DNA of 64,000 nucleotides, taken from Sphingomonas parva (ex Maeng et al. 2020) (GTDB lineage: Bacteria; Pseudomonadota; Alphaproteobacteria; Sphingomonadales; Sphingomonadaceae). The translations under genes and the position numbers were made by a program. The notes beneath the pieces were generated by a model that saw only the letters and a list, made by a program, of their open reading frames with translations, searched no databases and was not told where the DNA came from. The DNA lies in contig NZ_SPDV01000033.1 of assembly GCF_004564275.1 (NCBI RefSeq), positions 1 to 64,000 of the forward strand. Reading direction: 5' to 3'. This document shows positions 1-9,633 of this stretch, in pieces (position 1 is the first letter of the stretch; each line of letters begins with the position of its first letter).

Positions 1-44
1 CCGGCCGCGCTCCTCCACGCCGGCGGCGCGGAGGAGCGGGCGCG

Positions 45-1994
45 TCACTGGGCGGCGCCGCCGCTCAGCAGCTGCTGCTTGAGGGCCGTGAACGCACCCT
101 CGTTGCGGCGGATGTCCGAACGGGCGCGAATGGCGCGGGTGAGCTGCTCGACATATTCGTTGCCGATCACCTCGTTGAACTGGCCGCGCACGGCGTCGAT
201 CAGCGCCGGCTCCTTCGACGCGTCGCCGGGCACGATCTTGTCGAGATAGACGACGAACCAGCCGCCGCCGTTCGGCACCGGCAGGAGCCGGGCCTTGCCG
301 CGCGGCAGGCTGAACAGCATGGCGAGCGGCGGCGGCACCTGGCCGCCCTGGCGGGCGATGTCGCGGCGGACGGCGGTGACCGGCTGGACCGGCGGCAGCT
401 TGACCTGCGCCTCGGCGAAGGCCTGGGCAGGCGGCGTGCCGGCGTTGATCTTCGACTGGATCGACGCGGCGACGGCGCGGGCGCGCTCGGTGGCGCGGCG
501 GATCACCAGATCCGTCTTCACCCGGTCGCGGATCTGCGCGAGCGGCGGCGCCGCGGCGGGCGTGACGTTGGTGACGATCATCACCGCGTAGCGCTCGTTC
601 GGGGCGACCACCTCGACGACCGGCTCGGCATTCGGCTCGAGCTCGAAGGCGGTCTTGAGCAGCGGCGCCAGCTCGGCCGGCGGCTGCCAATTGGGCGTGC
701 CCGGAGCGGCGCCGGCGGCGGTCACCGGAACGGTGTCACGGGCGGCGAGCTTCTCCTTCTGGACGACCTCCTGGAAGGTCGCGCCTTCGCCGATCGCATT
801 CTCGATGCGGGCGGCGACGTCGGCGAGCGCGTCGGCGGCCTTCTGCTGCTCGATGCGCGTGGCGATCTCGCCCCGCACCTCGGCGAGGGTGCGGCCCGGC
901 GTGGTCTTGATGTCGTCGACACGGACCACGTGCCAGCCGAGCGGCGAGCGCTCCGGCCCCACCGTGGCGCCCTTGGCGGCCGCGAAGACGGCGTTGGCGA
1001 GCGCCGGCGTCGCGAGGCGGGCATAGGCTTCCTTGCTCTGCTCGCCGATCGCCGTGTCGGACGGGGTGAAGCCGGCCTGCTGGGCCGCCGCCGCGAAGCT
1101 GGCGCCGCCGGCGATCTTCTGCGCGAGCGCGCGCGCCGCGGCTTCGTCCGGGAGAACGACCTGGGAAAGGACCCGCGTCTGCTTCGGCGCATAGGTCGCG
1201 GCGTTGCGCTGATATTCGGCCTGGATCTCGGCGTCGGTCGCCTTGGCGGCGTCGCCCAGCGTGTCGCGGCCGAACACAGCGTAGCGAATCGTCCGCCGCT
1301 CGGGGATGGTGTAGCGGCCCTGGTTCTTGCCGTAGAAATCCTGGATCTCGGCGTCGCTCGGCTCGCGGCCTGGGCCCATCGCCGCGGCCGGAACCGCGCC
1401 GACGACGCCCGAGCGGGTCTCGAGCAGCAGCGAGGCATATTGGCTGGCGAGCCCGCGCGGCACATAGGCGGAGCCCGCGGCGGGGAGCATCAGCTGGCGC
1501 TGGATCATCCGCTGCGCGATCTCCTGGCGGAGCTGCTGCTCGCTGATCTTCTCCTGCTCCAGCGCGCGGCGGAAGGTCGCCTCGTCGAACTGGCCGGCCA
1601 GATTCTGGAAGGCGGGGATGCGGGCGATCTCCCGGTCGACCATCTCGCGGGTGGCGCCGAGGCCCATCTTGCGGCCGAAGGCGGCGGTCGCCTCCATGTC
1701 GATCATCTGATCGGCGATCGCCTCGAGCGAGCCCTGGCGGAGGAAGGTCGCCATGTCGAGCTCCGGCTGCTGCTGGCGCAGGCGCGAGAGCTGGCGGTTG
1801 ACCTCGTCGGTCAGCTCCTTGGTGGTGATCTTCTCGCCCTCGACCACGGCGATCGTGTCGCCGCCGCCGCCGCCGAGGCCGCCGAGACCGCTCCCGCCGG
1901 TGCCGAAGCCGGTGATGACGATCGCGAAGAGACCGATGCCGAGCACGATCAGCATGAGCTTGGAGACAATGCCACGACGGAACAGGGAGAGCAT
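45..1994 (-). CDS. ppiD: SurA/PpiD-type peptidylprolyl isomerase, membrane-anchored periplasmic chaperone
   Basis: Inner-membrane-anchored folding factor that would act on proteins leaving the Sec translocon. Residues 12-30 form one hydrophobic anchor, followed by a Gly-rich linker (31-45), a SurA-like helical chaperone region (about 50-170) and a parvulin (PPIC) domain at about 272-362 ending in LGWHVVRVDDI. A helical C-terminal region follows. At 649 residues it is close to E. coli PpiD (623). In known PpiD proteins the parvulin domain is often catalytically weak, so the main role may be chaperoning; activity here is inferred. It diverges from tpiA with a 133-base gap. In many sphingomonads trp genes follow on this strand, but only 44 bases remain here, so this cannot be seen. 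Confidence 0.9.
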   Translation of the reverse strand: MLSLFRRGIVSKLMLIVLGIGLFAIVITGFGTGGSGLGGLGGGGGDTIAVVEGEKITTKELTDEVNRQLSRLRQQQPELDMATFLRQGSLEAIADQMIDMEATAAFGRKMGLGATREMVDREIARIPAFQNLAGQFDEATFRRALEQEKISEQQLRQEIAQRMIQRQLMLPAAGSAYVPRGLASQYASLLLETRSGVVGAVPAAAMGPGREPSDAEIQDFYGKNQGRYTIPERRTIRYAVFGRDTLGDAAKATDAEIQAEYQRNAATYAPKQTRVLSQVVLPDEAAARALAQKIAGGASFAAAAQQAGFTPSDTAIGEQSKEAYARLATPALANAVFAAAKGATVGPERSPLGWHVVRVDDIKTTPGRTLAEVRGEIATRIEQQKAADALADVAARIENAIGEGATFQEVVQKEKLAARDTVPVTAAGAAPGTPNWQPPAELAPLLKTAFELEPNAEPVVEVVAPNERYAVMIVTNVTPAAAPPLAQIRDRVKTDLVIRRATERARAVAASIQSKINAGTPPAQAFAEAQVKLPPVQPVTAVRRDIARQGGQVPPPLAMLFSLPRGKARLLPVPNGGGWFVVYLDKIVPGDASKEPALIDAVRGQFNEVIGNEYVEQLTRAIRARSDIRRNEGAFTALKQQLLSGGAAQ

Positions 1995-2127
1995 CTGGAT
2001 ACCTTGGAAGCTGGTTTGCGGCGGTCATAGAAGCGGCCGCCGGAAGGGGCAAGCTTGGCTGCGCCGCCTGCACTTGGCACCTCGCGCGGCGGTTGCTAGC
2101 AGCGGGGAGCAACCAAGGGAGAGGCCG

Positions 2128-2877
2128 ATGCACGTCCGCCGCAAGCTCGTCGTCGGCAATTGGAAGATGAACGGCAGCCTGGCCCAGCTCGCCGAGCTGG
2201 CGCCGATCGCCGCCGCAACCCGCGCCGCCTCCGGGGTCGACGTCGCGATCTGCCCGCCGTTCACCCTGATCGCGCCGGCCGTCGCCCGCTCCGGCGGCAT
2301 CCCGATCGGCGGCCAGGATTGCCATCACGAGAGCGCGGGCGCGCATACCGGCAACGTCTCGGCGGGCATGCTGAAGGAGGTCGGCGCCCGGCTCGTCGTC
2401 GTCGGCCACAGCGAGCGCCGCGCCGAGCAGGGCGAGAGCGACGAAATCGTCCGGCGCAAGGCGGAGGCGGCGCTGGCGCTGGGCCTCCAGACCATCGTCT
2501 GCATCGGCGAGAGCGAGACCGAGCGCGCCGAGGGGAGGGCGCTCGACTGCTGCTCCGCGCAACTGGGCGCCTCGATTCCCGAGCTGAGCGGCGAGGCCGA
2601 GCTGGTCATCGCCTACGAGCCGATCTGGGCGATCGGCACCGGACGGGTGGCGAGCTGCGACGACGTGCGCGAGGTCCACGCGCTGATCCGCAGGCTCCTG
2701 GTCGAACGCTTCGGCGACGCCGGGCGGCGGGTCCGCATCCTCTACGGCGGCTCGGTGCGCGGCGACAATGCGGCCGAGCTGTTCGCGGTCGACGACGTCG
2801 ATGGCGCTCTGGTCGGCGGCGCGAGCCTCACCGCGGAGGGCCTGGTGCCGATCATCGAGGCGGCCGCGCACAGCTGA
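2128..2877 (+). CDS. tpiA: triosephosphate isomerase
   Basis: Interconverts dihydroxyacetone phosphate and glyceraldehyde 3-phosphate in cytoplasmic glycolysis and gluconeogenesis. The 249-residue TIM barrel has all expected residues: Asn11 and Lys13 in GNWKMNG, electrophile His94 in VVGHSERR, catalytic Glu164 in AYEPIWAIGTG, and the phosphate-binding LYGGSV near the C-terminus. The ATG at 2128 is preceded by a purine-rich GGGAGAGG and starts exactly where the family starts, although the frame stays open far upstream. It is followed by secG after 120 bases, and the tpiA-secG-pyrG order suggests co-transcription. Confidence 0.97.
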   Translation: MHVRRKLVVGNWKMNGSLAQLAELAPIAAATRAASGVDVAICPPFTLIAPAVARSGGIPIGGQDCHHESAGAHTGNVSAGMLKEVGARLVVVGHSERRAEQGESDEIVRRKAEAALALGLQTIVCIGESETERAEGRALDCCSAQLGASIPELSGEAELVIAYEPIWAIGTGRVASCDDVREVHALIRRLLVERFGDAGRRVRILYGGSVRGDNAAELFAVDDVDGALVGGASLTAEGLVPIIEAAAHS

Positions 2878-2997
2878 GCGCGCGGCGATCCGCAGAGCGC
2901 GGCCGGTTGAACCGGCGGCCCGGTTCGACTAGATCGCCAGCCAATTCCTCACACCAGAAGGTCCGGCGCACGCGGCGGGCCGCTTGAAAGCCTTGCG

Positions 2998-3408
2998 ATG
3001 TTCACCTTCTTCCTGATCGTCCAGACCCTCGTCGCCGCCGCGCTCGTCGCGGTGATCCTGATGCAGCGCTCGGAAGGCGGCGGACTCGGCATGGGCGGCA
3101 GCCCCTCGGGCCTGATGTCGGCGCGCGGCGCGGCCGATTTCCTCACCCGGGCGACCTCGATCCTCGGCGGACTGTTCGTGATCCTCTCGATCGTCCTCGC
3201 CGGCCTTGCCGCCCTCGAGCGCGCGCCGATGCGCATCGATCCGGCCGCGGTCGCCCCCGCCCAGACTCCGGCGGGCCGGACGACGCCGCTCGGCACCCCG
3301 GGCCAGGCGCCGGCCACCGATCCGCTGACCGGCGCCGCCCGCCAGGCGCCGCCGGCCGCGGCGCCGGCGCCCGCCCCGTCGAACGGCGCGGTTCCGATCG
3401 CCCAATAA
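2998..3408 (+). CDS. secG: preprotein translocase subunit SecG
   Basis: Accessory subunit of the SecYEG channel in the inner membrane. The 136-residue protein has two membrane segments (about 2-20 and 52-70) separated by the Gly-rich cytoplasmic loop typical of SecG (EGGGLGMGG followed by SGLMSARGAADFLTR). The C-terminus is an Ala/Pro-rich tail of roughly 60 residues that is longer than in E. coli SecG (110 residues in total) and looks disordered. It lies between tpiA and pyrG, an order I know from other Alphaproteobacteria. A stem-loop without a T-run follows the stop codon. Confidence 0.95.
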   Translation: MFTFFLIVQTLVAAALVAVILMQRSEGGGLGMGGSPSGLMSARGAADFLTRATSILGGLFVILSIVLAGLAALERAPMRIDPAAVAPAQTPAGRTTPLGTPGQAPATDPLTGAARQAPPAAAPAPAPSNGAVPIAQ

Positions 3409-3416
3409 CCGTCCAG

Positions 3417-3445
3417 CTGCGCCCCGTGGAAAATACGGGGCGCAG
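3417..3445 (+). terminator. stem-loop between secG and pyrG
   Basis: A perfect 11-bp stem (CTGCGCCCCGT paired with ACGGGGCGCAG) with a 7-base loop begins 9 bases after the secG stop. It is followed by AAAATAAT rather than a T-run. It could be a weak intrinsic terminator, a processing site or an attenuator ahead of pyrG; the sequence alone does not decide. Confidence 0.5.
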
Positions 3446-3514
3446 AAAATAATCGATCTTTGGTGATTCGCGGCCTTGCCCTGCCGCGGGCCGCCCTTCT
3501 ATCCGGTGGCTCCC

Positions 3515-5146
<1,632 letters not shown>

Positions 5147-5243
5147 CGCGCGTCCCGCGCCGACGGGCGGAAGCGGATTGCGCCGGGTGTGCAACGCTCT
5201 AGACTTGGCCGGGATTCGATCGGCGGGTTGAGGAGCGGGCGAC

Positions 5244-5549
5244 ATGGCGACGGGGCTGCTGACAGGATCGATGCGGGGCCTTTCCGCGCTCGCTGTGCCG
5301 TTGACGCTTGCCGCCTGCGGATCGCCTCAGGCCGCCGACAGCAACAACACCATCTCCGCGGCCGAGGCCAACGCCCTGCTCCAGGCGGCGGAGGAGAATG
5401 CGGCGGCGCTCGCCCAGGACGAGGATCTCGCCAACCGAGCCGCCGCGGACGAGGCGGCCGACATGGACGTGTTCGGCGGCAATGCCGCGGCCGGGGAGGG
5501 CGCCAACAGCGCGCCCGATCTCGCCGCCGACAACGACACCGGCACCTGA
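5244..5549 (+). CDS. small acidic lipoprotein, unknown function
   Basis: A 101-residue protein with a lipoprotein signal: a hydrophobic stretch ending LTLAAC, with Cys25 as the probable lipidated residue. The rest is Ala/Glu/Asp-rich and acidic, with no recognised fold. GAGGAG seven bases before the ATG at 5244 supports this start; a second in-frame ATG at 5271 would give a more usual 15-residue signal. It lies between pyrG and korA on the same strand. I do not recognise the family. Confidence 0.65.
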   Translation: MATGLLTGSMRGLSALAVPLTLAACGSPQAADSNNTISAAEANALLQAAEENAAALAQDEDLANRAAADEAADMDVFGGNAAAGEGANSAPDLAADNDTGT

Positions 5550-5762
5550 GGCCGCGCGTCTTCGCGCCGCTCTCGCCAAGACGCGACTTTGCCTCTATGG
5601 CACCGGCCGGGACGGCGGCTTCGCTTCCGTCGCTAAGCCTCGCGCGCGCCCCGGTTTTTGCCGCGGCTCACGTTGAGAAACGTGCCTCCAACGACTACCT
5701 TGGGCGAACCCGCCCCAGGGGATAGAAGGGGCCGCAACACAAGAGTTCAGGATTACTGCCCG

Positions 5763-7643
5763 ATGGCGACGGCCACGCACCTCCTCACCCCTGAAGAAGC
5801 CAATGCCAACCCGGTGGCGGAGGCGGTCGTCGTCCGCTTCGCCGGCGACAGCGGCGACGGCATGCAGCTGACCGGCGGCCAGTTCACCCTCTCCACCGCG
5901 CTGGCCGGCAACGATCTCGCGACCTTCCCCGATTTCCCGGCCGAAATCCGCGCGCCGCAGGGCACCACCTTCGGCGTCTCGGCCTTCCAGATCAACTTCG
6001 GCTCGACCGCGATCGAGACCGCCGGCGACGCGCCCGACGTGCTGGTGGCGATGAACCCCGCGGCGCTGAAGGTGAACGTCGCCGATCTGAAGCCGGGCGG
6101 GCTGATCATCGCCGACGAAGGCGAGTTCGGCGTCCGCAACCTCGCCAAGGCCGGCTACGAGGCCAATCCGCTCGAGGACGGCAGCCTCGCCAAATGGCAG
6201 CTGATCAAGTTCAACATCTCGCAGCTCACCCTCGACGCCGTGAAGCCGTTCGGCCTCGGCAACAAGGAGGCGCTGCGCTGCAAGAACATGTGGACGCTCG
6301 GCCTCGCGCTCTGGATGTTCGACCGCGAGCGCGCGCCGATCGAGCAATGGCTCAGGACCAAGTTCGCCAAGGCGCCCGAGCTCGCCGAAGCGAACATCGC
6401 GGCGCTCAACGCCGGCCATGCCTATGGCGAGACCGCCGAGCTCGGCGCGCAGATCCCGCAGCAGCATATCGATCCGGCGCCGGCCGAGCCGGGCCTCTAC
6501 CGCACGGTGAACGGCGCCGAGGCGATCTCGATGGGACTCGTCGCCGGCGCCCAGCTCGCCGGCCTGAAGATGTTCTTCGGCGGCTATCCGATCACGCCGG
6601 CCTCGGCGATCCTCCACCATCTCTCGCGCCTCAAGGAGTTCGGAGTCACCACCTTCCAGGCGGAGGACGAGATCGCGGCGATCGGCTCGGCGATCGGCGC
6701 CTCCTATGCCGGATCGCTCGGCGTCACTTCGTCCTCGGGCCCCGGCATCGCGCTCAAGGCCGAGGCGATGGGCCTGGCGATCATGACCGAGCTTCCGCTC
6801 GTCATCGTCAACTCGCAGCGCGGCGGGCCCTCGACCGGCCTCCCGACCAAGACCGAGCAGTCCGATCTCTACCAGGCGGTCTACGGCCGCAACGGCGACG
6901 CGCCGATGCCGGTGATCGCCGCGCGCTCGCCGGCCGACGCGTTCGACTGCGCGATCGAGGCGTGCCGCATCGCGGTGCAGTACATGACGCCGGTGATGCT
7001 GCTCACCGACGGCTATATCGCCAATGCCGCCGAGCCCTGGAAAGTGCCGGACATGGCCGGTTACGCGCCGTTCGAGGTCGCGTTCTTCGAGGACGCGCCG
7101 ACCGAGGGCGAGGGCTTCAATCCCTATTCGCGCGACGACAGGCTGGCGCGGCCTTGGATCCGTCCCGGCACCTGGGGGCTCACCCACCGCATCGGCGGCA
7201 TCGAGAAGAACAAGGACACCGGCCATATCGAATATGCGCCGGCGAACCACCAGGCGATGACCGACATCCGCCACCAGAAGGTGCTCGGCGTCGCCGACTC
7301 GATCCCGGAGCAGGACGTGACCCTCGGCGAGGCGGGCGGCAAACTCGTCGTCGTCGGCTGGGGCTCGACCTTCGGCCCGATCCACCAGGCGGTCCGCCGC
7401 GCCCGCGCCCGCGGCCTCGACGTCAGCCACGTCCACCTTCGCCACATCTGGCCACTGCCCAGGAATCTGGGCGCTCTTCTCAGGGGTTACGAGCGGATCA
7501 TCGTACCCGAAATGAACAACGGCCAGCTCAAGACGGTGCTGCGCGACCAGTATCTCGTCGACGCCCGCCCGGTGAACAAGGTCTCCGGCCAGCCCTTCAA
7601 GATCGCGGAGATCGAGGCGGCCATTCAGGAAGCGCTGCAATGA
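5763..7643 (+). CDS. korA: 2-oxoacid:ferredoxin oxidoreductase, subunit alpha (gamma-alpha fusion)
   Basis: Large subunit of a CoA-acylating 2-oxoacid:ferredoxin oxidoreductase, probably using 2-oxoglutarate (succinyl-CoA + CO2 + reduced ferredoxin). The 626-residue chain fuses the gamma domain (residues about 15-200, VRFAGDSGDGMQLTG) to the alpha domain, which begins at about 245 and contains the conserved GGYPITPAS motif and a QRGGPSTGLPTKTEQSD segment. The ATG at 5763 is chosen because the upstream frame is low-complexity. It overlaps korB by four bases (ATGA), indicating translational coupling. The substrate is inferred from family membership; pyruvate or branched 2-oxoacids cannot be excluded. 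Confidence 0.9.
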   Translation: MATATHLLTPEEANANPVAEAVVVRFAGDSGDGMQLTGGQFTLSTALAGNDLATFPDFPAEIRAPQGTTFGVSAFQINFGSTAIETAGDAPDVLVAMNPAALKVNVADLKPGGLIIADEGEFGVRNLAKAGYEANPLEDGSLAKWQLIKFNISQLTLDAVKPFGLGNKEALRCKNMWTLGLALWMFDRERAPIEQWLRTKFAKAPELAEANIAALNAGHAYGETAELGAQIPQQHIDPAPAEPGLYRTVNGAEAISMGLVAGAQLAGLKMFFGGYPITPASAILHHLSRLKEFGVTTFQAEDEIAAIGSAIGASYAGSLGVTSSSGPGIALKAEAMGLAIMTELPLVIVNSQRGGPSTGLPTKTEQSDLYQAVYGRNGDAPMPVIAARSPADAFDCAIEACRIAVQYMTPVMLLTDGYIANAAEPWKVPDMAGYAPFEVAFFEDAPTEGEGFNPYSRDDRLARPWIRPGTWGLTHRIGGIEKNKDTGHIEYAPANHQAMTDIRHQKVLGVADSIPEQDVTLGEAGGKLVVVGWGSTFGPIHQAVRRARARGLDVSHVHLRHIWPLPRNLGALLRGYERIIVPEMNNGQLKTVLRDQYLVDARPVNKVSGQPFKIAEIEAAIQEALQ

Positions 7644-8662
7644 ACGAGATGACCAAGCTGACCGCGAAGGATTTCGCCACCGACCAGGAGGTGCGCTGGT
7701 GCCCCGGCTGCGGCGACTATGCCGTGCTGAAGGCGGTGCAGCGCACCCTGCCGGAAATCGGCGTCCGGCCGGAGAACACCGTGTTCGTCTCCGGCATCGG
7801 CTGCTCGAGCCGCTTTCCTTATTACATGGAGACCTACGGCTTCCACACGATCCACGGCCGCGCGCCGACCTTCGCGACCGGGATCAAGCTCGCCAATCCG
7901 GATCTCTCGGTGTGGATCATCACCGGCGACGGGGATGCGCTGTCGATCGGCGGCAACCACACGATGCACGTGCTGAGGCGCAACCTCGACACCCAGATCC
8001 TGCTGTTCAACAACGAGATCTACGGCCTCACCAAGGGCCAATATTCGCCGACCAGCCGGGTCGGGACCCGCTCGCCCTCGACTCCGTTCGGCTCGGTCGA
8101 CCGGCCGGCGAGCCCCTGCGCCTTCGCGCTCGGCTCGGGCGCGCGCTTCATCGCGCGCGGCATCGACGTGCACAAGAATCTGCCGGACGTGCTGAAGGCG
8201 GCGCACGCCCACAAGGGCGCGGCGTTCGTCGAGATCTACCAGAATTGCATCGTCTACAATGACGACGTCTTCGCGCCGTTCACCGCCAAGGAAAATGCCG
8301 GCAACCAGCTCTGGCTGAAGGCCGGCGAGCCGATGCTGTTCCAGGGCGGCACCCGCGGCATCGCCCTCGATCGCGCCGCTCTGGCGCTGAAGGTGGTCGA
8401 TGTGGTCGACGGCGACTGGCAGTCCGCCGGCGTGCTCGTCCACGATCCGCGCAACCGCTCGGTCGCCCACATGCTGGTCGAGATGCCGTTCGGCGCCTTC
8501 CCGACCGCACTCGGCGTGATATACGAGGATCCGGCGCCGACCTTCGAGAGCGCCGTCGTCGAGCAGAACGCGGCCGCCGCCAAGGGCAAGACGCCCGATC
8601 TCCAGGCCCTGGTCTCGAAGGGCCAGAGCTGGGAAGTGACGAAAGAGCCGCACGTCATCTAA
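7640..8662 (+). CDS. korB: 2-oxoacid:ferredoxin oxidoreductase, subunit beta
   Basis: Thiamine-diphosphate and iron-sulfur subunit partnering KorA. The 340-residue protein has WCPGCGDYAVLKA (cluster cysteines), GIGCSSRFPYY, and the ThDP/Mg motif GDGD followed by NNEIYGLTKGQ. No separate ferredoxin-like delta subunit lies nearby, so this is the two-subunit type. The start ATG overlaps the korA stop. The last five codons and the stop lie in a 31-base perfect tandem duplication whose second copy is wholly downstream of the stop. Because the first copy supplies the stop, the protein is unaffected. Confidence 0.92.
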   Translation: MNEMTKLTAKDFATDQEVRWCPGCGDYAVLKAVQRTLPEIGVRPENTVFVSGIGCSSRFPYYMETYGFHTIHGRAPTFATGIKLANPDLSVWIITGDGDALSIGGNHTMHVLRRNLDTQILLFNNEIYGLTKGQYSPTSRVGTRSPSTPFGSVDRPASPCAFALGSGARFIARGIDVHKNLPDVLKAAHAHKGAAFVEIYQNCIVYNDDVFAPFTAKENAGNQLWLKAGEPMLFQGGTRGIALDRAALALKVVDVVDGDWQSAGVLVHDPRNRSVAHMLVEMPFGAFPTALGVIYEDPAPTFESAVVEQNAAAAKGKTPDLQALVSKGQSWEVTKEPHVI

Positions 8663-8702
8663 TCCTCCCCGGAAAGAGCCGCACGTCATCTAATCCTCCC
8701 CG
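8641..8702. repeat. perfect 31-bp tandem duplication over the korB stop codon
   Basis: Positions 8641-8671 and 8672-8702 are identical, each beginning GAAAGAGCCGCACGTCATCT. The unit holds the codons for the last five KorB residues plus the stop. The absence of mismatches suggests a recent slippage event or an assembly artefact. Confidence 0.9.
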
Positions 8703-8716
8703 CAAGCGGGGAGGAT
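8693..8716. terminator. bidirectional hairpin between korB and the SDR gene
   Basis: ATCCTCCCCGC and GCGGGGAGGAT form an 11-bp perfect inverted repeat with a 2-base centre, between two convergent genes. The right edge touches the stop codon of the leftward SDR gene. It belongs to the CTCCCC...GGGGAG palindromes that recur at 38.6-41.5 kb. A terminator role is inferred from position; there is no T-run. Confidence 0.5.
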
Positions 8717-9426
8717 CAGCGCACCTCGAGCCGGTATCCGGTCTCGAAATCGTTCCTCAGCAGGTCGGCGATGCCGGCGGCGACCGCCTCGGGCTGCTTG
8801 ATCGTGCCCGGATCCTCGCCGGGGAAGGCGCGGGCGCGCATGTCGGTAGCGGTGGCGCCCGGATCGACGATCGCGACGCGCACCGGCGAGACGTTGCGGA
8901 CCTCCTCGCCATAGCTCAGCGCCAGCGTCTCGAGCGCCGCCTTGGAGGCGCCATAGGCGCCCCAATAAGCGCGCGGGGCGCGGCCGACGCTGGAGGTGAC
9001 GGCGAGCAGGCGGCCGGCCGCGCCGGCGCGCAGCAGCGGATCGAAGCCGGCGATCATCGCCTGGTTGGCCAGCACGTTCAGGGTCAGGACCTTGTTGAAC
9101 TCCTTGCCGTCGATCGCCGCGACCGGGGAGAGCGAGCCGAGCATCGCCGCGTTCAGCACCATCACGTCGAGGGCCTGCCAGCGCCCGGACACGGCGGCGG
9201 CGAGGCGGGCGATGCTGTCGCTCTCGGTGAGATCGAGCGGCGCGATCGTCGCGCTGCCGCCGGCGGCGTGGATCCTCTCCTCCACCTCCTCGAGCGCGCC
9301 GGCGGTGCGGGCGGTGAGGATGACATGGGCGCCGGCCGCGGCGAGCGTCTCCGCGGTCGCCGCGCCGATGCCGCGGCTCGCGCCGGTGACGAGGGCGAGA
9401 CGCCCGTCGAGGAACCTGTCGGACAA
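8716..9426 (-). CDS. short-chain dehydrogenase/reductase
   Basis: Cytoplasmic NAD(P)-dependent oxidoreductase of the classical SDR superfamily, 236 residues. Visible motifs are the cofactor loop TGASRGIGAAT (about 15-25), NAA in place of the usual NAG (about 92-94), the catalytic Ser in VTSSVGRAP, and YGASK with the active-site Tyr and Lys. The position after the first beta strand reads ARTAG, which is more compatible with NADP than NAD. The substrate is unknown. It is downstream of purF on the same strand, separated by a palindromic repeat, so co-transcription is uncertain. Confidence 0.88.
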   Translation of the reverse strand: MSDRFLDGRLALVTGASRGIGAATAETLAAAGAHVILTARTAGALEEVEERIHAAGGSATIAPLDLTESDSIARLAAAVSGRWQALDVMVLNAAMLGSLSPVAAIDGKEFNKVLTLNVLANQAMIAGFDPLLRAGAAGRLLAVTSSVGRAPRAYWGAYGASKAALETLALSYGEEVRNVSPVRVAIVDPGATATDMRARAFPGEDPGTIKQPEAVAAGIADLLRNDFETGYRLEVR

Positions 9427-9534
9427 GGGGAAAACTCCAGTTCGTAAGCTGCCGCAGCCCCTACGAACTGGAGCAGGATTTGGCTAGAGCGGGCTGCGGG
9501 AAGTCGCCCGCCACGCGCATGAGACCCCCCCCCA

Positions 9535-9612
9535 CCGTTCGGCCCGAGCCTGTCGAAGGCCGCTCCTTCGGTTCTTCCAAGAAGGGGGCTTCGACGGCCT
9601 CAGCCCGAACGG
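9535..9612. repeat. imperfect palindromic intergenic repeat (GTTCGGGCTGAGCC type)
   Basis: Two arms, CCGTTCGG...GTCGAAGG and its near reverse complement ending CAGCCCGAACGG, form a long imperfect hairpin between purF and the SDR gene. A single arm with the same core (CCCGTTCGGGCTGAGCC) recurs at 41307-41323. I know similar elements to be scattered through sphingomonad chromosomes. Confidence 0.65.
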
Positions 9613-9633
9613 AGCTTCATATCGGGCAGGAAC

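Noticed and set aside
736-2871. A 711-residue minus-strand reading frame spanning two genes
   Set aside because: It covers the PpiD gene in another frame and is antisense to tpiA; it shows only Arg/Asp-rich composition.
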